64,000 bases of DNA from an uncultured Metabacillus sp. (GCF_947503125.1 NZ_CANNCR010000004.1:62001-126000), one strand, 5' to 3'. Shown: positions 1 to 8,697, counted from the first letter of the stretch. Numbers and translations are program-made. Notes: generated from the letters alone by a model not told the origin.

Positions 1-55
1 CAAGAAGACTCAATGCAGACATTACTATGACTGAAACTACTACTGCATTTAACAT
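1..55 (-). CDS. N-terminus of a YuiF/NhaC-like amino-acid transporter (partial)
   Basis: The first 18 residues of a minus-strand protein run off the left edge. They begin MLNAVVVSVIVMSALSLL, a single hydrophobic stretch. An AAAGGATG ribosome binding site sits about 7 bases before the ATG. The pattern resembles the first membrane segment of the Bacillus YuiF family (NhaC-like permeases, some linked to histidine). Lying just downstream of hutH on the same strand, it could be a histidine transporter. That is inference from 18 residues and the neighbour only. Confidence 0.5.
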   Translation of the reverse strand, partial: MLNAVVVSVIVMSALSLL

Positions 56-111
56 CTGATCATCCTTTCTACCCTTTCGAATGCCTTACATTTTTAGTTC
101 AATCTATATAG

Positions 112-165
112 AAAGGGAACAGGCCTTCATCTCAACTAATTAACTACAAATGGTGCTGTTCCCTT
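112..165 (-). terminator. Possible terminator after hutH
   Basis: Arms AAGGGAACAG and CTGTTCCCTT are complementary over 10 bases across a loop of about 33 bases, followed on the minus strand by CTTTCTATAT. The long loop and broken T-run make it a weak candidate. If real, it separates hutH from the following transporter gene. Confidence 0.4.
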
Positions 166-177
166 AAAATTGAATAC

Positions 178-1707
178 TTAATTTTGTGTATGAGTCTTCT
201 TTTCTCCTAAATAATCAAAGTGGAAAACTCCCTCTTTCAACCATTCGTTCATTGCTTCAATATCCTTTGAAAAAACTCGATCTTCACTAATAAATGGAAT
301 GATCTTTCTGCCATTTTCTAAAAATGCCTTTGTTGCTGTCGCCATTTTATCGATGCCGCGTATTTCAGCTGCCTGCATCCCGCAAATAGCTTCAATCGCC
401 ATTACTCTGCGTGTATTTGTTATGACTTGATAAGCATGCCGTGAACCGATTGTCCCCATGCTGACATGATCCTCTTGGTTGGCTGAGGAAGGAATGGAAT
501 CAACACTTGCGGGATGTGCCAATGTTTTGTTTTCCGAAACGAGTGAGGCTGCAACGTACTGCATAATCATGGCGCCTGATTGCAGACCAGGCTCTGGGCT
601 TAAAAATGGCGGCAAATCATTTAACTGCGGATTTACTAAGCGTTCAATTCTTCGTTCTGAAATATTGGCCAGCTCTGCCATTGCAATGGCTAAAAAGTCC
701 ATAGCAAGGGCAATTGGCTGCCCGTGGAAATTTCCCCCTGATAAAACCTTTTCACCATTTTCAAAGATTAATGGATTATCTGTTGCCGCATTCATTTCGA
801 TCTCCAATTTTTCTTTCACATAATTTAACGTTTGCCATGTTGCTCCATGTACTTGCGGGATACAGCGGATTGAATAGCCATCTTGGACGCGTAATTCTCC
901 CTGTTTTGTCGTTAGTTGACTATCACTAAGCAGTCCGCGAATTCGTTCTGCAACTTCTACTTGCTCTTTATAGCCCCTTGCTAGATGGATATCCCCATCA
1001 AAGGCATCAATAATTCCACGAAGTCCTTCAATTGTCAATGAGGCAATTAATTCTGTTTGGTAAGCTAGTTTTTCAGCTTCCATATAGGCTATTGCCCCCA
1101 TTGCTGTCATTGCCTGTGTTCCATTGATAAGGGCTAATCCCTCTTTTGCTGTTAATGTGATGGGAAAAATCGACTCTTTCGTTAAAGCTTCAATCGCAGG
1201 TACTCGCTTTCCTTTATAGAAAACCTCACCTTCGCCAATTAAAACGAGGGCAAGATGGGAAAGCGGCGCTAAATCACCGCTTGCTCCAAGTGAACCTTGC
1301 TGAGGAATGACAGGATGGATCCCTGTATTTAATAAGTCTAACAACCGTTCAATCACAACAGGCCGGACACCGGAAAATCCTTTCAGCAAGGCGTTGGCAC
1401 GAAGCAGGATCATTGCTCGTGAAACGACCTCTGGAAACGGTTCGCCAATTCCGCAAGCATGGGAACGAATGAGATTTAGCTGCAACGACTCCACATCATC
1501 CTTGCCAATAAGAACATCACTAAATTTTCCAAAACCTGTTGTAATCCCATAGACGATTCTTCCTTCTGCGACAATTTTATCCACCGCTTTTCGGCTTTCT
1601 TGCACTTTTCTCATGCTTTCTTCCGAATACACAACCTTTTCACCATCAAAAAGAACTTTCTTTAGTTCAGAAAATGTAAGTGTTTGACCCGTTAATGTAA
1701 CCATCAT
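178..1707 (-). CDS. hutH: Histidine ammonia-lyase HutH
   Basis: It deaminates L-histidine to trans-urocanate, the first step of histidine degradation, in the cytoplasm. The protein of about 509 residues has the usual family length. The Ala-Ser-Gly that cyclises to the MIO electrophile is at residues 142-144 in [14 protein letters not shown]; family motifs QVHGATWQT and NPLIF follow. The ATG at 1707 is chosen because AAGGGAGA lies 5-6 bases upstream; an upstream TTG in frame lacks a good site. It follows hutP and its attenuator, so expression should depend on HutP antitermination. The next gene in B. subtilis, hutU, is not here: the following gene looks like a transporter. Confidence 0.97.
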   Translation of the reverse strand: MMVTLTGQTLTFSELKKVLFDGEKVVYSEESMRKVQESRKAVDKIVAEGRIVYGITTGFGKFSDVLIGKDDVESLQLNLIRSHACGIGEPFPEVVSRAMILLRANALLKGFSGVRPVVIERLLDLLNTGIHPVIPQQGSLGASGDLAPLSHLALVLIGEGEVFYKGKRVPAIEALTKESIFPITLTAKEGLALINGTQAMTAMGAIAYMEAEKLAYQTELIASLTIEGLRGIIDAFDGDIHLARGYKEQVEVAERIRGLLSDSQLTTKQGELRVQDGYSIRCIPQVHGATWQTLNYVKEKLEIEMNAATDNPLIFENGEKVLSGGNFHGQPIALAMDFLAIAMAELANISERRIERLVNPQLNDLPPFLSPEPGLQSGAMIMQYVAASLVSENKTLAHPASVDSIPSSANQEDHVSMGTIGSRHAYQVITNTRRVMAIEAICGMQAAEIRGIDKMATATKAFLENGRKIIPFISEDRVFSKDIEAMNEWLKEGVFHFDYLGEKKTHTQN

Positions 1708-1750
1708 TCTTTCTCCCTTCAAAATCCTTTAGTTAAGTAAAGAGGCAATA

Positions 1751-1802
1751 GAAAAGGGGGCTATATCAATGAAATCAAATATGATTTCAAGATATAGCCC
1801 CC
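1751..1802 (-). terminator. hut attenuator hairpin
   Basis: Between hutP and hutH the minus strand can form a hairpin with outer arms GGGGGCTATATC (1791-1802) and GATATAGCCCCC (1756-1767), an inner pairing GAAATC/GATTTC, and a TTTTC tract. It is placed like the HutP-controlled terminator of the B. subtilis hut operon. Confidence 0.85.
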
Positions 1803-1819
1803 TATTTACTAAAATACTA
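1802..1819 (-). promoter_or_regulatory. HutP-binding UAG triplets
   Basis: The hutP-hutH leader RNA has three UAG triplets (1817-1819, 1809-1811, 1802-1804), spaced by 5 and 4 bases. The last touches the 5' arm of the terminator hairpin. HutP hexamers are known to bind regularly spaced NAG triplets with histidine and Mg2+ and so block termination. The match to that arrangement is seen; the binding is inferred. Confidence 0.7.
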
Positions 1820-1827
1820 TGGGCAAA

Positions 1828-2271
1828 TTATATATGATTAATGCCAAAACCAATGGTTTCATGCTCAGATCCCTTAACAGGCGCACCAATTGTACCATAT
1901 AAGGAAACAGCAATCCAATCTCCCTCTTGCTCATTATCATACGGGTTCCCCCGCAAAATGGCAAAAGATAAGCCAACCGTTCTAAGTACTGACCCTATTT
2001 GAACTTGGCCTCTAGTTACACCATGAAGCGCCTCAATTATTGCATGGTATAATGCATGTGATTCACGATAAACATCAGACTGGATAATCTCATTTTTCTT
2101 TGCTGCTGTTTCAATTGCAGCAACTACTTTATGTGCATCCATCGACCCGACTTTCCCTACACAACCCTTCCAATTCGACTGCTCGAGTTTTGCCAGCTGT
2201 TCAGTTGAATCGTCAGATAGTAGAAGAAGAATGGCGTGCCGACCGATACGACGATCTTTACTCAATGCCAT
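1828..2271 (-). CDS. hutP: Hut operon antiterminator HutP
   Basis: This is an RNA-binding regulator that, with histidine and Mg2+, prevents termination upstream of hutH. The 147-residue length is standard. The sequence carries family segments such as [29 protein letters not shown] and the C-terminal GTIGAPVKG...GINHI. The start ATG has only a modest site (AGAAAGAG). It is the first gene of the hut transcript and lies 105-121 bases before hutH, with the attenuator between them. Confidence 0.97.
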   Translation of the reverse strand: MALSKDRRIGRHAILLLLSDDSTEQLAKLEQSNWKGCVGKVGSMDAHKVVAAIETAAKKNEIIQSDVYRESHALYHAIIEALHGVTRGQVQIGSVLRTVGLSFAILRGNPYDNEQEGDWIAVSLYGTIGAPVKGSEHETIGFGINHI

Positions 2272-2334
2272 ATAAACAACTCTTTCTCACTTACTATTTA
2301 TCTAAAATACTCTAATAGCTAATAACTAGTTTCA

Positions 2335-2350
2335 TTGTAAGCGCTTGAAA
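2335..2350. promoter_or_regulatory. cre-like site upstream of hutP
   Basis: TTGTAAGCGCTTGAAA contains the palindromic AAGCGCTT core of CcpA sites but misses part of the 3' consensus. It lies 64 bases upstream of hutP, a sensible place for catabolite repression of hut. Recognised by eye only. Confidence 0.45.
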
Positions 2351-2542
2351 ATTGAGTGTCAACCATATTTTTCATAAAGCGAGACTTATCGGAATCTTTA
2401 CGGGCAGTTCTACCGCTTGACTCCTATGCCTCAATTGAATCTTGTTATGGGGATTACTGACCGTTAAGATTGGGATAAAGCGCCATATCTTCCACTATAA
2501 TATGAAAAAGACACGGCATTTGTGATACTTGCAGGAAAATAG

Positions 2543-4015
2543 TTACTCTATTCCTGAACGATAGGCAAATGGTGTGCACCCTTCAAGCTGTTTGAATTTC
2601 GTATTAAAATACGTTTGATGTGTATAGCCTGTTAACCGTGAAATTTCCTCTATCGAAAGTTCAGTATCCTGCAAAAGCCGTTTTGCTTCCCGAATCCGCA
2701 TTTGATGCAGTGTATCTCGAAACGATTGTCCAGATTCTGCAGCAAAGCGACGGCTAAGCGTGCTTTTATTGATCCTGAGTGCTTGAGCACATGCAGCCAA
2801 ATTCCACTGAGCATCCCAAAAATTTGCTTCCATCATGTCTTTAACCTTTTCGACAAGTGTCTCTGTGCCCTTCTGGTGACTGTCATTCCTTGCTGCAAGC
2901 AGATGGGTGACAAATGTAAGCAGTTCAGAAACAATTTGATATATGACCGGATTTCGGATAATTTGCTGAAAGACATTGTGGTAGGCGATTTCCCAGTCTG
3001 CTTCATTTGTCTTATATGCCTTCATATACCTGCGGATTTGCGCCAAAACACTTGTCAATCTGATTCGTACCATGTCAGGGCTTGGATACGGTTTTTTATA
3101 GGTGAAAAATTCATGTTCTACCCATTCGCATATCGCTTTAGTATCTCTTTTTTCAAGCATTTCAATCCACTGACGCTGTTCGAGCGGTGTCAGAAAAGGA
3201 TCCATATCCCGCCATCCTGCTCGTTCATCTCCCGCCAAAATAATGTCATACCCTTCAAAGAACACTTGCTCTGTTAATTCCTTTGTTTGTCGATAGATTT
3301 CCTTTAATGTGCTTTTTCCTGCAGGTGAATTCAATACAAGGGCTAGGGGTTCCTCCATTTGTTCCTTCCAGCTTGCAAGAAATGCTCGACACTGTTCCTT
3401 TAGATGTGATTGCTCCTCTGTTTCATGAATCCCTAATATAAATTGAGATAAGGCAAAAAACCGATACTTTCCAGTAAAAGGGAACTCTTGCAGTGTTTCA
3501 TATACATAAGGCAATGCATGCCCATTTGGGGTGATAAATGCCGACATGATAACCGATTGCGGATGGAGTTTGTCATTCAAGAAAAAATCAGCATAATCGA
3601 TATCGATATGATCGTTCTCCTCCTCATTACTGCCAGCCGAAAATTGCTTACGATTTCGAATTTGAAAACGTAATTGCTGAACTTGTTTAATTAAATCTCC
3701 AGGGGAAAACGGTCGGAACAAAATATCCTCCGCATGCAGGCTCAGGCCGCGATAGGCAACCTGAAACACTCTCTCCGAAGAGATCCCTAACCAGCGGATT
3801 TGTTTAGTTTGCAGCACTTCTTTTAAAGGGTCATCTTTCAATGCCCATTTATCCATATCTATGATGACAAAGTCTGGCTTTTCATACTTAATAACATTGG
3901 AAAGTTCTTTTATTTCTTCAAATGACGTCAACTGAATTCCTGTGACATGTGATTGTATGATCCAACGTATTCCTTGTGCTTCAAGTCCATCTTTGGCTAC
4001 CAGATAAATCTTCAT
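2543..4015 (-). CDS. AraC-family transcriptional regulator (490 aa)
   Basis: The last 100 residues form an AraC-type double helix-turn-helix, with NLAACAQALRINKSTLSRRF and IEEISRLTGYTHQTYF. The N-terminus (about 1-120) looks like a response-regulator receiver fold: a VIIDMDKW segment is placed like the phospho-acceptor strand. I see no histidine kinase next to it. The middle 250 residues I do not recognise. The ATG has TAGGAG 9 bases upstream. It starts 23 bases after the ABC ATPase gene and probably shares its transcript. Target genes are unknown. Confidence 0.8.
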   Translation of the reverse strand: MKIYLVAKDGLEAQGIRWIIQSHVTGIQLTSFEEIKELSNVIKYEKPDFVIIDMDKWALKDDPLKEVLQTKQIRWLGISSERVFQVAYRGLSLHAEDILFRPFSPGDLIKQVQQLRFQIRNRKQFSAGSNEEENDHIDIDYADFFLNDKLHPQSVIMSAFITPNGHALPYVYETLQEFPFTGKYRFFALSQFILGIHETEEQSHLKEQCRAFLASWKEQMEEPLALVLNSPAGKSTLKEIYRQTKELTEQVFFEGYDIILAGDERAGWRDMDPFLTPLEQRQWIEMLEKRDTKAICEWVEHEFFTYKKPYPSPDMVRIRLTSVLAQIRRYMKAYKTNEADWEIAYHNVFQQIIRNPVIYQIVSELLTFVTHLLAARNDSHQKGTETLVEKVKDMMEANFWDAQWNLAACAQALRINKSTLSRRFAAESGQSFRDTLHQMRIREAKRLLQDTELSIEEISRLTGYTHQTYFNTKFKQLEGCTPFAYRSGIE

Positions 4016-4038
4016 CCCTGCAACTCCTAAAGCTTTTT

Positions 4039-4824
4039 TTACAGTTTTCTCCTTAAACTAGCACGTCCATTCTCCCAATTTACGAAAACGTCAAGTTCAA
4101 AAAGCTGCGAGAGTTTTTCTTCTGAAATCATCTCATCTGTACGTCCCGAATCGAACACCTCACCTTTTTTCAACAAAAGCGTATGGGAGAAAATGGGGAG
4201 AATTTCTTCTACATGGTGTGTGACATATAGGAATGTCGGGGCATTTTCGCGTTTATTGATCGTCTCCAATGCTGCCAACAGCTGCTCACGAGCAAGAAAA
4301 TCCAAGCCAGTTGTCGGCTCATCCAAGATTAATAGCTCAGGGTCTGCCATTAATGCTCTGGCAATTAGTACCCGCTGTCTCTCACCTTGTGAAAGAGTTT
4401 CATAAGCTCTATCAGCATAGGACAAACAATGAAGTTCCTCCAGCAGTCCAATTGCTTTTTGTCTCATTTCATCTGTAGGTTCCTCATATAAACCAATGGA
4501 AGCGAATGCTCCACTTAAAACAATTTGATATGCCGTATCTGACGGATAGAGCTTTTGCTGTAAATTTGAAGACACCAAACCAATTTTTTGCCGCAGTTTT
4601 TCTGCTAAATAGTCTCTACCAAACACTTTTCCTAAAACGGTAACACTACCTGTTGTAGGGAAATAGTATGCACAAAGCATGCTTAATAGCGCTGTCTTTC
4701 CCGCACCATTCAACCCATAAAGCACCCAGTTTTCTTGTTTATGTATTGTCCAATTAATTTCTTTTAACAACCAGTGTCCGTTTCTCTTTAACGAAACGTT
4801 AGTAAGCTCAATTATGGTACTCAT
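4039..4824 (-). CDS. ABC transporter ATP-binding protein (YlmA-like)
   Basis: This is a 261-residue ATPase with Walker A GLNGAGKTA near residue 39, signature LSQGERQRV, Walker B LLILDEPTTG and an H-loop YVTHH. No membrane partner gene is adjacent. That fits the stand-alone ModF/YlmA-like group of ATPases in Bacillus, whose role is unclear. The start has AGAGGTGG upstream. The AraC-type regulator gene follows 23 bases later on the same strand. Confidence 0.85.
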   Translation of the reverse strand: MSTIIELTNVSLKRNGHWLLKEINWTIHKQENWVLYGLNGAGKTALLSMLCAYYFPTTGSVTVLGKVFGRDYLAEKLRQKIGLVSSNLQQKLYPSDTAYQIVLSGAFASIGLYEEPTDEMRQKAIGLLEELHCLSYADRAYETLSQGERQRVLIARALMADPELLILDEPTTGLDFLAREQLLAALETINKRENAPTFLYVTHHVEEILPIFSHTLLLKKGEVFDSGRTDEMISEEKLSQLFELDVFVNWENGRASLRRKL

Positions 4825-4938
4825 TGTCCACCTCTTTTTCCGACTTGATTCTATGAATCTACTTTTTTACCATCTTACAAAAGATTGGAGAAAAATACTA
4901 TAACCTCGTTTTGTTGTACCTAATTTTGTAAAAATTAA

Positions 4939-4967
4939 TTGCTTTCTTTCCGTAAATTCTTTATAAT
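4939..4967 (+). promoter_or_regulatory. SigA-type promoter of the argS T-box transcript
   Basis: The -35 hexamer TTGCTT (4939-4944) and the -10 hexamer TATAAT (4962-4967) are separated by 17 bases. Transcription would begin near 4974, just before the T-box stem I. Confidence 0.75.
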
Positions 4968-4984
4968 CGCTAAAAAGATCATTT

Positions 4985-5211
4985 GGTTCGATGACGAAGA
5001 GAGTAATTTTACAAAAAATCCAAAGCGAGTTAGGGATGGTGGGAGCCTAATGGATGATGTAAAATGAAGCGCACTTCTGAGAAGCTGCTCCGAAATTATA
5101 GTAGGTCCAGCCGGGGAACACCTCGATATCAAGGAAAAGAAGGTTCTTAATGAACAATAAGAGTGGTACCGCGGGCAAATCTCGTCTCTAGTTTAGAGGC
5201 GGGATTTTTTT
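4985..5211 (+). promoter_or_regulatory. T-box riboswitch, arginine specifier CGC
   Basis: The leader ends with the T-box core GAGTGGTACCGCGGG (5161-5175) and an intrinsic terminator. In stem I, ATTTTAC pairs with GTAAAAT (5059-5065). Below it, GAAG/CTTC close a loop whose 3' side reads CGCA, so CGC at 5070-5072 is the likely specifier. An AGAGAGTAA element and a GGTGGGAG apical segment are also present. Uncharged tRNA-Arg would stabilise the antiterminator and switch argS on. Confidence 0.9.
5179..5211 (+). terminator. T-box terminator hairpin
   Basis: ATCTCGTCTCTA (5179-5190) pairs with TAGAGGCGGGAT (5194-5205), including G-U pairs, and is followed by TTTTTTT. It is the off state of the arginine T-box. 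Confidence 0.9.
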
Positions 5212-5238
5212 ATTTTCAAAAGAAAGGTGATAAAGAAG

Positions 5239-6927
5239 ATGGATTTACTAAACATATATGCTGAAGAATTAACGAAAAGCTTAAACGGCATTCTCTCTCT
5301 TGAAAATATTTTAGAATTAATTGAAAAACCTAGATATTCTACTCAAGGTGATATCGCATTCCCTTGCTTCACGTTGGCAAAGACCTTAAAGAAAGCGCCA
5401 AACCAGATTGCTGTTGAAATTGCAACTCGCATCAATCATCCAATGTTTGAAAAAGTAGTGGCAGATGGACCTTATGTTAATGGATTTTTTCATAAAAAAC
5501 TCGTCAGCAATGTAGTGATTACTTCGATTCTTGACCAAGGGAAACACTATGGTTCATCCGACATTGGAAATGGCAAAAACATAACAATAGACTTTTCATC
5601 TCCTAATATTGCAAAGCCCTTTTCAATGGGGCATTTACGTTCAACTGTAATTGGAAACTCACTTGCCCATATTTTTGAAAAATGTGGGTATAATGCAATT
5701 CGAATTAACCATTTAGGGGATTGGGGCACCCAGTTTGGAAAATTGATTGTCGCTTATAAGCTATGGGGAAATGAGGAGCAAGTAAAGCAAAACCCGATAA
5801 AGGAATTGCTGAGCCTTTATGTAAAATTTCATGAAGAAGCTGAGCAACAAAAACATCTTGAAGAAGAAGCGAGAATCTGGTTTAAAAAACTTGAAGATGG
5901 TGATGCGGAACCAACCAAGCTTTGGGAATGGTTTAGATCAGAGTCTCTCCAAGAGTTTTCAAAAATCTATAAGTCATTAGGGATTACCTTTGATTCCTAC
6001 CATGGTGAAGCATTTTATAACGATAAAATGGAGAAAACTCTCCGACTACTCAATGATCAAAAGCTGCTTTCAACCTCTGATGGTGCAGAAGTCGTCCATT
6101 TAGATGAGTATGAATTACCGCCATGTTTACTAAAAAAATCAGATGGGGCTACCCTTTATGCAACAAGGGATTTAACAGCAGCATTATATAGACAAGAAAC
6201 CTACCATTTCAAAAAAGGAATCTATGTTGTCGGTCATGAACAAAGCCTGCACTTTAAACAAGTATTTCTTGTTCTTAAGAAAATGGGATATAACTGGGCA
6301 AACAATTTAGTCCACGTTCCATTCGGCTTCATTTTAAAGGATGGCAAGAAAATGTCGACGAGAAAAGGCAAGGTTGTCCTTTTGGAAGATGTCATCAGTG
6401 AAGCCGTTTCTTTAGCAAAAGAAAACATTGAAGTGAAGAATCCAGGCTTACAAAATAAAGATGAGGTAGCGAAGCAAGTTGCAATTGGAGCTTTAATTTT
6501 TCATGACTTAAAAAATGAGCGCTTAAATAATATTGAATTTTCACTAAAAGATATGCTGAAATTTGAAGGCGAAACTGGACCATATGTGCAATATACACAT
6601 GCCAGAGCTTGTTCCATTTTAAGAAAAGCTGGGGGAGCAAAAGATAGTCTAGCTGAAGGGTTAGATGGAGAGGAAAGCTGGGAATTAGTAAAGATGCTGA
6701 TGGACTTCCCTGCTGTCATTAAAAAAAGCATGACTTTATATGAACCATCACAAATCGCCAAATACTTGATTGATCTCTCACAAGAATTCAATAAATACTA
6801 TGGCATTGTGAAGATATTAGCTGATGATGAACAAAAGGCGCAACGTATCGCTTTAGTCAAATCTGTTACAACCGTCTTGAGTGAAGGTTTAAGATTGCTT
6901 GGGATCACTGCTCCTGAAGAAATGTAG
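5239..6927 (+). CDS. argS: Arginyl-tRNA synthetase
   Basis: A class I synthetase of 562 residues that charges tRNA-Arg with arginine. The N-terminal additional domain is followed by the catalytic core, whose HIGH-type motif reads PFSMGHLRS (S129-H132). The usual first His is Ser. The KMSKS-type loop is KKMSTRKGK (371-375). A C-terminal anticodon-binding DALR domain begins near EGETGPYVQYTHAR. ATG at 5239 is preferred over GTG at 5227 because AAAGGTGA lies 8 bases before it. T-box control and the SMGH variant suggest a starvation-induced second ArgRS rather than the only one; that is inference. Confidence 0.95.
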   Translation: MDLLNIYAEELTKSLNGILSLENILELIEKPRYSTQGDIAFPCFTLAKTLKKAPNQIAVEIATRINHPMFEKVVADGPYVNGFFHKKLVSNVVITSILDQGKHYGSSDIGNGKNITIDFSSPNIAKPFSMGHLRSTVIGNSLAHIFEKCGYNAIRINHLGDWGTQFGKLIVAYKLWGNEEQVKQNPIKELLSLYVKFHEEAEQQKHLEEEARIWFKKLEDGDAEPTKLWEWFRSESLQEFSKIYKSLGITFDSYHGEAFYNDKMEKTLRLLNDQKLLSTSDGAEVVHLDEYELPPCLLKKSDGATLYATRDLTAALYRQETYHFKKGIYVVGHEQSLHFKQVFLVLKKMGYNWANNLVHVPFGFILKDGKKMSTRKGKVVLLEDVISEAVSLAKENIEVKNPGLQNKDEVAKQVAIGALIFHDLKNERLNNIEFSLKDMLKFEGETGPYVQYTHARACSILRKAGGAKDSLAEGLDGEESWELVKMLMDFPAVIKKSMTLYEPSQIAKYLIDLSQEFNKYYGIVKILADDEQKAQRIALVKSVTTVLSEGLRLLGITAPEEM

Positions 6928-6987
6928 TCTTGTATCACAAGAAAAGTACTGATGTTTTTCAATTTCAATTAAAGAACTAATAAATTC

Positions 6988-7028
6988 CTCCACTGTGGTC
7001 AAACTAATCAAAAGCCAGATCACGGAGG
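6988..7028 (+). promoter_or_regulatory. Hairpin that would sequester a ribosome binding site
   Basis: CCTCC-act-GTGGTC (6988-7001) can pair with GATCACGGAGG (7018-7028), 11 pairs with one 3-base bulge and one G-U. GGAGG is the ribosome binding site of the next gene, so folding would hide it. No T-run follows, so it is not a terminator. Confidence 0.4.
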
Positions 7029-7035
7029 TGTTCCT

Positions 7036-7323
7036 ATGTTAAGCAATGATGAGGAATATACAGATTTTTCAAATGTCGAAACCCAAAGAAACTTCTTAAC
7101 AGCTGAAGAATTCCCGGAAGGTTCTTTCGGCTCACCAATTGGTAAGAATAAAAAGGTAGAAAATAAAAATACACCATGGCAGCATGGACAACAATTTTAT
7201 AGCGCTTTTACTTATGAAAACCGCATTTTGCACGAGGATATGCCAAGGCAATTCCCGAATGCACATCCGCCACACGATGAAAAAAGTATAAATACTGAAG
7301 AACCATATAATGACTCTCGTTAA
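7036..7323 (+). CDS. Small hydrophilic conserved-looking protein, unknown function
   Basis: A 95-residue soluble, acidic protein without signal or membrane segment. It contains proline- and aromatic-rich blocks such as RNFLTAEEFPEGSFGSPIG and NTPWQHGQQFYSAF. I recall similar small cytosolic Bacillus proteins but cannot name a family. GGAGGTG lies 5 bases before the ATG, and a strong terminator follows directly, so it is a single-gene unit. The ribosome binding site may be masked by an upstream hairpin. Confidence 0.75.
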   Translation: MLSNDEEYTDFSNVETQRNFLTAEEFPEGSFGSPIGKNKKVENKNTPWQHGQQFYSAFTYENRILHEDMPRQFPNAHPPHDEKSINTEEPYNDSR

Positions 7324-7360
7324 ACTTTAGGCAATCATCTCTGGTTGCCTAAAGTTTATT
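7322..7360 (+). terminator. Terminator of the 95-residue protein gene
   Basis: Arms AAACTTTAGGCAA and TTGCCTAAAGTTT pair over 13 bases around a 10-base loop, followed by ATTTTA. Confidence 0.85.
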
Positions 7361-7470
7361 TTACCTAGAATTATGCACAAGCAAAAGTAAAATAGTGTTT
7401 ATTTTTTTTACTAATTATAGGAAAATAGATATTGTAAGTGAATAAAACGATTTAAAGAGGTGACTTTCAA

Positions 7471-7566
7471 ATGGTGAACATGAAACCTTCACCTATGACT
7501 TTAACACCCCATGCAAAGCCTGGTATTAGGAAGGCGATTCTTTGCATGGGACGGTCTAATTACTAA
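7471..7566 (+). CDS. Small peptide gene (31 aa), unknown
   Basis: ATG at 7471 opens a 31-codon frame to TAA at 7564, preceded by AAAGAGGTGA 7 bases upstream, a very good site. The peptide starts MVNMKPSPMTLTPHAKPG and ends ILCMGRSNY: basic, one Cys, no membrane segment. An 11-base inverted repeat lies inside the frame. It could be a real peptide, a leader peptide, or a chance frame over a structured RNA. I do not recognise it. Confidence 0.4.
   Translation: MVNMKPSPMTLTPHAKPGIRKAILCMGRSNY
7508..7550. repeat. Inverted repeat within the small peptide gene
   Basis: CCCATGCAAAG (7508-7518) and CTTTGCATGGG (7540-7550) are perfect inverted copies with a 21-base spacer. There is no following T-run, so it is not a terminator. 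The gene-poor stretch around it (7361-7653) shows nothing else I can name. Confidence 0.7.
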
Positions 7567-7653
7567 ATATCGCCCATAATAATCGACTGCTTGACTAATA
7601 TTTCGGCTTTGCACTTATTTTTTGATTTATAAAAAATAAGGAGCTGAGCGGAA

Positions 7654-7938
7654 ATGAAATATGTAAATGCAAGTCGCGTATTACCTGAAGAATTGATCAA
7701 AGAAATCCAAAAGTATGTACAAGGAGAAACTGTTTATATTCCTAAACCAAAAAGGAATCATCAAAAATGGGGATCAAACTCAGGTAGCAGACAATTAATA
7801 GATGACCGAAATGCTAAAATAAAAAAATCTTTCAAAAACGGGAATGAGATTGACCAATTAGCCGATGAATTTTTTCTCTCGATTGAAACGATAAAAAAAA
7901 TAGTTTACTCAAAAACATTTGAAAGCACTGATTCATAA
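7654..7938 (+). CDS. CD3324-like protein with Mor-type helix-turn-helix
   Basis: A 94-residue protein that begins MKYVNASRVLPEELIKEIQK and has KWGSNSGSRQ in the middle and a C-terminal helix-turn-helix, IDQLADEFFLSIETIKKIVYS. This matches the small CD3324 family related to Mu Mor activators. Many firmicutes carry it and its targets are unknown. AAGGAG lies about 10 bases before the ATG. A terminator follows at once. Confidence 0.75.
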   Translation: MKYVNASRVLPEELIKEIQKYVQGETVYIPKPKRNHQKWGSNSGSRQLIDDRNAKIKKSFKNGNEIDQLADEFFLSIETIKKIVYSKTFESTDS

Positions 7939-7951
7939 ACAGTGCTTTTTT
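7922..7951 (+). terminator. Terminator of the CD3324-like gene
   Basis: AAAGCACTG and CAGTGCTTT pair over 9 bases around a 9-base loop, with a T-run after. The 5' arm lies inside the coding region. Confidence 0.85.
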
Positions 7952-8058
7952 ATATGGCTATTTTATTTCTGAATTGTTTTTTACCTATAATTTTGCAGAC
8001 TAAGATTTTAAAGTAAAAGGAGATATAATGTTGAAATTTTGTAGGAGGAGTGATAACG

Positions 8059-8697
8059 ATGGAACCCTTTATCAAAAGTTATCAATTTCATTTTATCAAG
8101 AAACAAACACAGATTCTTTTAAATGGTCATTCAAGCACAAAAGATCCAGGGGTTTTAAGTGCTCTTAAATTAGTTGCAATCGAAAAAGTATATGAATTAT
8201 TTCCTGACTTAAATAAGGAGCAAGAACAATTACTCTATTTCATTCAGACCATAAAAGAAAAACAACAAGCAGAAACGTTTTTACATGGATTAAAGCCTTA
8301 TGTTATTCCTTTTAAAGAAATAAGTGATAAATCCTTGAAAAATTTATTTCCAAAGATAAAAAAGCTAAAGCTCCCAAATCTTGAAAAAATTGATTTTACA
8401 GAAATCTCCTATTTAGGCTGGACAGATCAAGCTTCGGAAAGAAAATATCTTGTTTTTGTAAAAGAAAATAAACTAATTGGAATAAAAGGGACATTTAAAA
8501 ACAGCCATAAGAAAGGAATTTGTTCATTATGTAATTCCCATGGACAAATAGGTATGTTTATTACTGAATCTAAGCCTTCAGTAAAGGGGACCTACATTAA
8601 TAAGGGACGATATATATGTCAAGACAGCATGGAATGCAACCAAAAACTAATCAACAATGAGAAATTAATTGATTTTATTGAGCACATGAATCATTAA
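8059..8697 (+). CDS. EF-G-binding protein, FusB/FusC-type
   Basis: A 212-residue protein that opens MEPFIKSYQFHFIKKQTQ, the typical start of the elongation-factor-G-binding family. The C-terminal treble-clef zinc finger is complete: C155, C158, C187 and C193. FusB-type proteins bind EF-G and release it from ribosomes stalled by fusidic acid; chromosomal homologues in bacilli are common and not always resistance genes. ATG at 8059 has AGGAGGAG 8 bases upstream. It stands alone on its transcript. Confidence 0.85.
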   Translation: MEPFIKSYQFHFIKKQTQILLNGHSSTKDPGVLSALKLVAIEKVYELFPDLNKEQEQLLYFIQTIKEKQQAETFLHGLKPYVIPFKEISDKSLKNLFPKIKKLKLPNLEKIDFTEISYLGWTDQASERKYLVFVKENKLIGIKGTFKNSHKKGICSLCNSHGQIGMFITESKPSVKGTYINKGRYICQDSMECNQKLINNEKLIDFIEHMNH

